Assembly (NCBI GenBank): GCA_026990725.1
Contig: JALXCX010000206.1
Location: forward strand, 1 to 20,156
Source of the DNA: Desulfobulbaceae bacterium
GTDB taxonomy: Bacteria > Desulfobacterota > Desulfobulbia > Desulfobulbales > Desulfobulbaceae
DNA length: 20,156 nt
Direction: 5' to 3'
Shown here: positions 15,920 to 20,156 of the stretch, piece after piece
How the letters are laid out: each line of letters starts with the position of its first letter
Position numbering within the stretch: position 1 is the first letter of the stretch
Notes under the pieces: generated by a model
The model's input: only the letters and a program-made list of their open reading frames with translations
What the model was told of the DNA's origin: nothing
Databases searched by the model: none
Made by a program: the position numbers and the translations under genes

Positions 15920-16171
15920 GGTGGGCAACAATCCACCCAAAACTGGCCTGAATGACTTTAAAACCGATGCATATTTTCAAACATTTTCTATACCATCTCT
16001 TAATGGTATATCAAACCACCAGCCTGGGAACAAGAAAATTTGCAAAAATGTGAGGACATTATCATTTTTTGCCTTTTTTACTCCTGCCCCTGTCATGAAG
16101 GAGAGTATCCCACCTTTTTAGTTGACGACTGTCCGCACCCGGTTTAAGCAGTCCGGATACATACTGTTTTT
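15920..16171. other. non-coding gap between the TPR gene and the tgt-side MITE
   Basis: Together with its flanks (15885-16376) this is the longest gene-free stretch. It holds a 22-bp operator-like inverted repeat (15989-16010) and short hairpin arms such as GGTGG/CCACC at 15920-15936. TTGACG at 16122-16127, with TTTAAG 15 bp further on, is a poor but possible promoter that could feed tgt through the MITE. I see no coding sequence with family features. Confidence 0.4.
15989..16010. promoter_or_regulatory. 22-bp operator-like inverted repeat
   Basis: TATACCAT (15989-15996) and ATGGTATA (16003-16010) are a perfect 8-bp inverted repeat around CTCTTA. The size and AT-rich arms suit a dimeric repressor site between the divergent TPR and tgt genes. 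No regulator gene is adjacent. Confidence 0.4.
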
Positions 16172-16341
16172 GTAACTGTTCAGCTGCACCCCATCTTGCG
16201 GCGATCAGGCCGCCTCACATAGACGGGCTATAGTTCGTTGGCCTGCTTGCCGCAGGTAAACCGCGACTCCGATATGGAGAACATCTGAACAATTACAGGC
16301 CACAGGTTATGCTACCATTGTGCTGATACCTGAATAGTTGC
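16172..16341 (+). mobile_element. MITE copy 2 (170 bp)
   Basis: Same orientation as copy 1 and about 90% identical, with three single-base gaps. Left end GTAACTGTTCAG; right end, reverse-complemented, GCAACTATTCAG. The flanking 8-mers CTGTTTTT (16164-16171) and CTTTTTTT (16342-16349) agree at 7 of 8 positions, again a likely target duplication. The right end contains a TTG (16338) in frame with tgt. The element lies between any upstream promoter and tgt. Confidence 0.85.
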
Positions 16342-16376
16342 CTTTTTTTCTTAAAACCATTTACCGCAAATCAACC

Positions 16377-17507
16377 ATGCTCCCAGGCTCTCCTTATCGT
16401 CTTATCCACCAGTCGACCGAATGTCCGGCCCGTTGCGGCTCCCTGATGACTCTTCACGGCAAAATAAATACACCTGTTTTCATGCCGGTCGGTACTCTGG
16501 CAACGGTCAAATCCGTTACGCCTGAAAACCTGCTTGAGCTGGGTGCCCAGATCATCCTCGGCAATACCTACCATCTGTTCATCAGACCGGGCCAGGAGCT
16601 CATTCAAACCTTTGGCGGACTGCACCGCTTTATGCACTGGGATAAACCTATTCTCACCGACTCGGGCGGTTTTCAGATTTTCAGCCTCAACGAGCTGGCA
16701 AAAATTACGGAAAAGGGTGCTGAATTCAGATCACATCTTGATGGCTCAAAACTGTTCCTGAGCCCGGAAATCGCCATTCAGGTTCAAGAAGATTTGGGCT
16801 CAGATATTATGATGGTGCTGGACACCTGTATACCCTACCCTGCAACACTTGATGAGGCGGCAAAGGCCACCGCCCTTACCGGACGCTGGGCAAAAAGATG
16901 CCGACAGGCCCAATCAGGTACCGGCCAGCTGCTCTTTGGCATCCTCCAGGGCGGGATGTATCCTGAGCTGCGCCAGGAGGCAGCAGCCGAGCTCATTGAT
17001 ATCGGCTTTGACGGCTACGCCCTTGGCGGCCTGTCTGTAGGCGAACCCAAGGAAAAAATGCATGAAATGCTTGATGAATCGGTCCATCTTCTCCCGGATA
17101 CCAGGGCAAAATACCTGATGGGCGTGGGTACTCCAGAAGATCTTGTCGAGGGTGTTTACAGGGGCGTGGATATGTTTGACTGCGTAATGCCCACCCGCAA
17201 CGCGCGCAATGGAATGCTCTTTACTTCACGCGGGAGAGTTGTTATAAAAAACCGGTGCAATCGGGATGATCATCGGCCGGTCGACGAAGCATGCAGTTGC
17301 TATACCTGCCGGCATTATTCCCGGGCCTACCTGCGGCATCTTTTTCAATGCCGTGAGATACTGGCCTATCAGCTCAACAGTATTCATAACCTGCATTACT
17401 ACTGCTCGCTGATGGCCGACATGCGAACTGCCATTGCTGAGGATCGCTTCATGGCCTTTCGTCAACATTTTTATGAACAGCGGGAAATCCCGCATCAGGA
17501 AAAATAA
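16377..17507 (+). CDS. tgt: tRNA-guanine transglycosylase (queuine/preQ1 exchange)
   Basis: Exchanges guanine 34 of GUN-anticodon tRNAs for preQ1 in queuosine synthesis. It has 376 residues from this start. Key residues are Asp95 in DSGGFQ (general acid/base) and the nucleophile Asp268 in MFDCVMPTRNARNG. Substrate motifs are GILQGG and GLSVGEP. The zinc site is Cys306, Cys308, Cys311 and His337, with the family spacing of 26 residues from the last Cys to His. The frame is open 13 codons further to a TTG at 16338 inside MITE copy 2. I prefer ATG 16377, since the family core begins just after it; neither start has a clear Shine-Dalgarno. yajC follows 26 nt downstream, the usual tgt-yajC order. 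Confidence 0.96.
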   Translation: MLPGSPYRLIHQSTECPARCGSLMTLHGKINTPVFMPVGTLATVKSVTPENLLELGAQIILGNTYHLFIRPGQELIQTFGGLHRFMHWDKPILTDSGGFQIFSLNELAKITEKGAEFRSHLDGSKLFLSPEIAIQVQEDLGSDIMMVLDTCIPYPATLDEAAKATALTGRWAKRCRQAQSGTGQLLFGILQGGMYPELRQEAAAELIDIGFDGYALGGLSVGEPKEKMHEMLDESVHLLPDTRAKYLMGVGTPEDLVEGVYRGVDMFDCVMPTRNARNGMLFTSRGRVVIKNRCNRDDHRPVDEACSCYTCRHYSRAYLRHLFQCREILAYQLNSIHNLHYYCSLMADMRTAIAEDRFMAFRQHFYEQREIPHQEK

Positions 17508-17533
17508 CACACCAACTTCGGAGGAACCATCCA

Positions 17534-17878
17534 ATGACTGGAATTGCATATGCAGCTGGAGCTGCAGCCCCGGCCGGACCGGCTGGCAACATAGGACAAT
17601 TTGTCCCCCTTATTCTTATTTTTGTTGTCTTTTACTTTCTGCTTATCCGGCCCCAGCAAAAAAAGGCCAAACAGCATCAACAATTTCTAAACGATCTAAA
17701 AAAAGGTGCCCGGGTCGTTACCGGCGGCGGCATCCATGGCCGGATCACCGGTATTACTGATTCCGTTGTTACTCTGGAAATCGCGGAAGGTGTACGCATC
17801 AAAGTAAACAGAGGATCAATCCTGGGAATAAATGCCGATACAGAAAAAGCAAACGCACCGACCCGCGGCGGTGGTTGA
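17534..17878 (+). CDS. yajC: Preprotein translocase accessory subunit YajC
   Basis: Small inner-membrane partner of SecDF in the Sec holotranslocon. It has 114 residues. A short Ala/Gly/Pro-rich N-terminus is followed by one transmembrane helix at about 22-38, which ends in the family signature FYFLLIRPQQKKAK. A small cytosolic beta domain contains GARVVTGGGIHGRI and EIAEGVRIKVNRGSI. A good Shine-Dalgarno GGAGG (17520-17524) lies 9 nt upstream of the ATG. secD and secF, which commonly come next, are absent here: a strong terminator follows within 50 nt and the next gene is on the other strand. Confidence 0.96.
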   Translation: MTGIAYAAGAAAPAGPAGNIGQFVPLILIFVVFYFLLIRPQQKKAKQHQQFLNDLKKGARVVTGGGIHGRITGITDSVVTLEIAEGVRIKVNRGSILGINADTEKANAPTRGGG

Positions 17879-17921
17879 GGTATCGGCGGCTGCTAAACTT
17901 CATCGTGCATGAAGCATGAGA

Positions 17922-17963
17922 AAGGCCATGTTCCCTTAAGGGACATGGCCTTTTTTATTTTTT
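17922..17963 (+). terminator. strong terminator of tgt-yajC
   Basis: AAGGCCATGT-TCCC, a TTAA loop and GGGACATGGCCTT pair over about 13 bp with one bulged T, then TTTTTTATTTTTT follows. MITE copy 3 begins 2 nt after this tract. Confidence 0.95.
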
Positions 17964-17964
17964 G

Positions 17965-18027
17965 GTAACTGTTCAGCTGCACCCCCATAATGCGGCGATC
18001 AGGCCGCCTCCCCAAGTGGAACAGTTC
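17965..18027 (+). mobile_element. MITE copy 3, internally deleted (63 bp)
   Basis: The first 46 bp (to 18010) match the left part of copies 1 and 2, including the conserved GCGGC-GATCAG-GCCGC hairpin. A short segment then ends in GAACAGTTC, an inverted copy of the left end missing one base: AACTGTTC (17967-17974) and GAACAGTT (18019-18026) are perfectly complementary. Possible degenerate target duplications are ATTTTTTG (17957-17964) and ATTTTACC (18028-18035), 5 of 8. Its last two bases form part of the fmdE stop codon. Confidence 0.7.
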
Positions 18028-18607
18028 ATTTTACCGTATAATAACGATCACCGGCACAGGCACGGCACAGGGTTTTACCGTCCTGCTCCACGTCACGGCA
18101 ATCCTGAACGTAATCTCCGCACTCATCACAGGAAACCCGGCGCATGGGGCGTCCGGGCATATCACATTTGGGAATATCCACCTCTACGTTCTGCAGGAAA
18201 AAAAGCTCTTCTTCCGGCATGATTTTATATGCTTCAAGTTGTTGCTGATATTTGTTGGCCAGAGCGGGATAATATTTTTTGGAAAGTTCCCTGGACTCTT
18301 CACGGGCTGTTATGCGTACCGCCTTTCCGGTTTCCAGATTAACAAAAGTGGCCGCCATGATACCAAAATCCTTCCAGCGCATGGAACGTTTCCCCAGGCT
18401 GCAGCCGGTCACGGACTGAATTGCATCTGTAGCACAACGATCTATTTCAACCAGGACATAGAGCTTTTTCCGGTCTTCTCCCTTGGGATCATCAAGACCG
18501 ATGCGTTCAAGCCCAAGCATTGACATCCGTACGCCAATGACTTGCCCTGCGCAGATGTGGCCGTGAATTTTTGTAGAAATATCAAGAAGATTTTCAAAAG
18601 AGTCCAT
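18026..18607 (-). CDS. FmdE-family protein with C-terminal zinc ribbon
   Basis: 193 residues. The N-terminal FmdE domain has the HGHICAG motif (His15, His17, Cys19), GVRMSMLGL, and the DRCATDAIQSVTGCSLG segment typical of the family. The C-terminus is a zinc ribbon made by Cys160, Cys163, Cys181 and Cys184. The family is named for a subunit of formylmethanofuran dehydrogenase. In bacteria without methanofuran it is found near molybdenum/tungsten enzymes or stands alone, and its job is unsettled, so no reaction is claimed. A strong Shine-Dalgarno GGAGG precedes the ATG. The stop codon is made at the junction with MITE copy 3, yet the protein ends (ACAGDRYYTVK) where the zinc ribbon normally does. 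Confidence 0.88.
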   Translation of the reverse strand: MDSFENLLDISTKIHGHICAGQVIGVRMSMLGLERIGLDDPKGEDRKKLYVLVEIDRCATDAIQSVTGCSLGKRSMRWKDFGIMAATFVNLETGKAVRITAREESRELSKKYYPALANKYQQQLEAYKIMPEEELFFLQNVEVDIPKCDMPGRPMRRVSCDECGDYVQDCRDVEQDGKTLCRACAGDRYYTVK

Positions 18608-18724
18608 GCTTGCCTCCGGATCAGTTCAAACCAGATTAATTTGTGGCTATTCAGTCACAGATGGTGGTTTTGCAAATTTTCTGCACCCACCTGAAGAGTG
18701 ACACAAATTCTATATGTAATCACA

Positions 18725-18763
18725 GGGTAAAGGGTAAACCGAAAACAAAAAATCGTAAACCGA
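18725..18763. promoter_or_regulatory. tandem direct repeats upstream of fmdE
   Basis: GTAAACCGA occurs at 18734-18742 and 18755-18763, 21 bp apart (two helical turns), and GGGTAAA is repeated head to tail at 18725-18731 and 18732-18738. The cluster sits just after the stop of the U32-like gene and about 120 bp upstream of fmdE. In-phase direct repeats suit an activator site. A hairpin (GGTGG...CCACC with inner TGCA/TGCA, about 18664-18693) lies between it and fmdE. Confidence 0.35.
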
Positions 18764-18767
18764 TATA

Positions 18768-19844
18768 TTATCTGTCAGGCAAAGGACGGTGATCGGCAAT
18801 CTTAAGAGGCAGGGGACAGGAAATGGTGGAAAAGAGTTCATGACAGAATCCACACGACTTGCACTGCTTGTCACATAACGAGAGAATTTCGACAAAATCA
18901 AAGGAAAGTGAGGAGTTATCTATATACAACTCGGGAGCCAGCCAGGACATGGCATCAAGCAGGTCCAGCAGGTTGCCATCGTATTTCTCCTGTACATAGG
19001 CATAAATAACCCGTTGCAGAAAACCACTTCCCAGGGTTCTGCCACAGATTTTTATGGTATCGGCATAATCCTGATAGAACGAAACATTTTCTGGTCTGAT
19101 AAAGGGAGAACGCAGAATTTGCGAAGGCTTTTCATCGACAAGTCGCATACATCCCAGCTGGCTGTTCAGCAGGTACGTGCAGTCAGTTCCCTGATGATTA
19201 CTCAGGCTGATGTAGGCGTCATGGGAAAGTTTATACGGACAGAAATCAAGACACCCTTCATTGGCCAGCAATTCAATTTTTATTTCCGGAAAGACTTTAC
19301 GGACTTTACGGGCAGTTTTTTCAAGCTGGTCAAGTTGCCGGTTCAGGGAACGATCAAGTATGACCTTGCCGGGCATTTTAAAATGAGTCTGGCCGATATA
19401 GGTAAGCTGCGCCTCAACTTTATCATAGGAATCAAGCATGTTATTGATTCCCGGTACAGCTTCCAGGGCCGAGGCCAATCCCGGTGCTTCATCTGAAAGC
19501 AACTGGAGCAGATAATGATCGCAGTAGATGATACCAGAAATCGCATCCTCTGCAGCATAACGATCAAGAAGCTCAAGAAGCAAACGTAATTTTTTCCTGT
19601 CGGTAAAAAACTCCGGTCCATAAAACCTGCTGTTCAGCATCCCGTATTTACGCGGGCCGGGCAGCTCGCTCAGCAGGGCTAAGGAATCAGGATAATTATC
19701 CCTTGCACCCGGCTGAAAACGATTATCAAGCCCGCCCCGGTACAGCAGACTAAACTGGAGACTGTCAATACGGGCACCGCAGGCCTTTAAAAAGCTAACG
19801 TATTCAGTTTCCGGTACAAAGGGAACATCCAATCCAGGCTTCAT
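18768..19844 (-). CDS. U32-peptidase-like, probable Fe-S protein
   Basis: 358 residues. It resembles the U32-type barrel proteins: an opening LDVPFVPETEYVSFLKACG, a mid-region ILDRSLNRQL, then KIELLANEGCLDFCPYKLSHD with Cys198 and Cys202. Further on are Cys222, GCMRL (Cys232), RSPFIRPENV and KICGRT (Cys267). The C-terminus has an extra cysteine cluster, CDKQCKSCGFC (Cys324, 328, 331, 334). U32 proteins such as UbiU/UbiV and RlhA bind a [4Fe-4S] cluster and act in anaerobic hydroxylation rather than proteolysis; by analogy this is a metal-cluster protein, with the role unknown. The frame is open 23 codons upstream to the TGA ending the previous gene. ATG 19844 is chosen from the family-like N-terminus. 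Confidence 0.7.
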   Translation of the reverse strand: MKPGLDVPFVPETEYVSFLKACGARIDSLQFSLLYRGGLDNRFQPGARDNYPDSLALLSELPGPRKYGMLNSRFYGPEFFTDRKKLRLLLELLDRYAAEDAISGIIYCDHYLLQLLSDEAPGLASALEAVPGINNMLDSYDKVEAQLTYIGQTHFKMPGKVILDRSLNRQLDQLEKTARKVRKVFPEIKIELLANEGCLDFCPYKLSHDAYISLSNHQGTDCTYLLNSQLGCMRLVDEKPSQILRSPFIRPENVSFYQDYADTIKICGRTLGSGFLQRVIYAYVQEKYDGNLLDLLDAMSWLAPELYIDNSSLSFDFVEILSLCDKQCKSCGFCHELFSTISCPLPLKIADHRPLPDR

Positions 19845-19865
19845 GGGCCACTCAGCTGAGATTTC

Positions 19866-19925
19866 CGTTTGAGGGGCAACCGATTCGAACTCGAAAACCG
19901 GCTCAAGGCTGCCTCAACTCAAACG
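19866..19925 (-). other. long hairpin spanning the stop codon between the two U32 genes
   Basis: CTCAAACG (19918-19925) and CGTTTGAG (19866-19873) are a perfect 8-bp inverted repeat. Inside it, GGCTGCC (19907-19913) pairs with GGCAACC (19875-19881) over 7 bp with one G-U. The 25-nt loop contains TTCGA/TCGAA. In the leftward transcript the UGA of the upstream gene lies in the internal loop. No U-run follows, so it is not an intrinsic terminator. Confidence 0.55.
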
Positions 19926-20156
19926 CTTGCGAAAAATCGAATATACTTCCGGCTGCCGCACAACCGGATCTGTCGTAATGACCACCCTGTTCCCGGGATT
20001 AGCCCGTGTTGTGAGCTCCCCGTCTTCCGTGGTCATGGAGATCACCTGGCAGACAACGGGTTCCGGCTCTCTACCCAGGTATTCGATCTGGTCACCTGTC
20101 TCCAGTACGTTGCGCGCTTCAATCACAAGCGGCTTCTCATTTCGCACAATCCCCAC
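19914..20156 (-). CDS. U32-family peptidase, C-terminal fragment (cut by the window edge)
   Basis: The last 80 codons of a gene that begins beyond the right edge; the apparent start at the edge is not a real start. The fragment GIVRNEKPLVIEARNVLETGDQIEYLG matches the C-terminal beta domain of U32 proteins, where a 'VRNKF..GD.IE.L' segment is typical. It ends with ANPGNRVVITTD and YSIFRKRLS. It probably forms an operon with the U32-like gene 69 nt downstream. Whether it is of the RlhA, YegQ or UbiU branch cannot be decided from this part. Confidence 0.7.
   Translation of the reverse strand: MGIVRNEKPLVIEARNVLETGDQIEYLGREPEPVVCQVISMTTEDGELTTRANPGNRVVITTDPVVRQPEVYSIFRKRLS

Noticed and set aside
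15900..16121. 73-codon rightward open frame in the TPR-tgt gap
   Set aside because: No ribosome site, no family motifs and composition unlike the neighbouring genes; it covers hairpin and palindrome sequence.
19866..19905. tRNA-like T-loop (GTTCGAATC) on the leftward strand
   Set aside because: The bases flanking the loop do not form a 5-bp T-stem, and there is no matching acceptor, D or anticodon arm. It is the apical part of the intergenic hairpin.
1..20156. CRISPR array, prophage, toxin-antitoxin or defence cluster
   Set aside because: No regularly spaced repeats, integrase, capsid, toxin pair or defence-type gene set is visible. MazG and NYN domains occur in such systems, but here they sit singly among housekeeping genes.

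Overview
The window looks like a chromosomal segment of a Gram-negative anaerobe, most probably a Desulfobacterota member of the Desulfobulbales type. This is an inference from gene content: a 2[4Fe-4S] clostridial-type ferredoxin, an FmdE-like zinc-ribbon protein, U32-type Fe-S proteins, alanine dehydrogenase, an orphan hybrid histidine kinase and a periplasmic HtrA protease. Most of it is ordinary housekeeping DNA with short intergenic gaps and no tRNA, rRNA, CRISPR array, phage or intact insertion sequence.

Layout. At the left edge a YciO/Sua5-family gene reads leftward and is divergent from a rightward guaB-guaA-(NYN/cold-shock fusion)-ferredoxin-glk run, which ends in a hairpin. Next come an orphan membrane hybrid histidine kinase and an HtrA/DegP protease closed by a strong terminator. 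A compact set follows: a MazG-like pyrophosphohydrolase, an APH-fold sugar-kinase-like gene overlapping it by 4 nt, and alanine dehydrogenase. Then come a SlyD-like FKBP and a membrane-anchored protein of unknown function. A two-way terminator separates these from a leftward gene for a membrane-anchored, very acidic TPR protein. Rightward tgt-yajC ends at a strong terminator. The right edge is leftward: a U32-peptidase C-terminal fragment, a second U32-like protein, and fmdE.

The unusual material is between the genes. (1) A small non-coding mobile-element family is present as two ~170-bp copies and one 63-bp deletion derivative. All begin GTAACTG, have terminal inverted repeats and are flanked by near-identical 8-bp direct repeats. 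They look like IS66-type MITEs and sit exactly at gene borders: one touches the FKBP stop, one runs into the tgt start region, and one supplies two bases of the fmdE stop codon. (2) A second, unrelated ~52-bp repeat occurs in front of glk and in front of the FKBP gene, ending exactly 23 nt before each start codon. (3) Several leaders hold structures that could control translation: a hairpin closing on the glk AUG, mutually exclusive hairpins over the TPR-gene ribosome site, a degP terminator whose U-tract ends 3 nt before the mazG AUG, and a long hairpin spanning the stop codon between the two U32 genes.

I see no clear new multi-gene defence or metabolic system. The best leads are the MITE family, the glk/FKBP leader repeat, and the NYN-cold-shock fusion inside the GMP-synthesis operon. 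All identities were judged by eye from family motifs; no database search or structure calculation was run.
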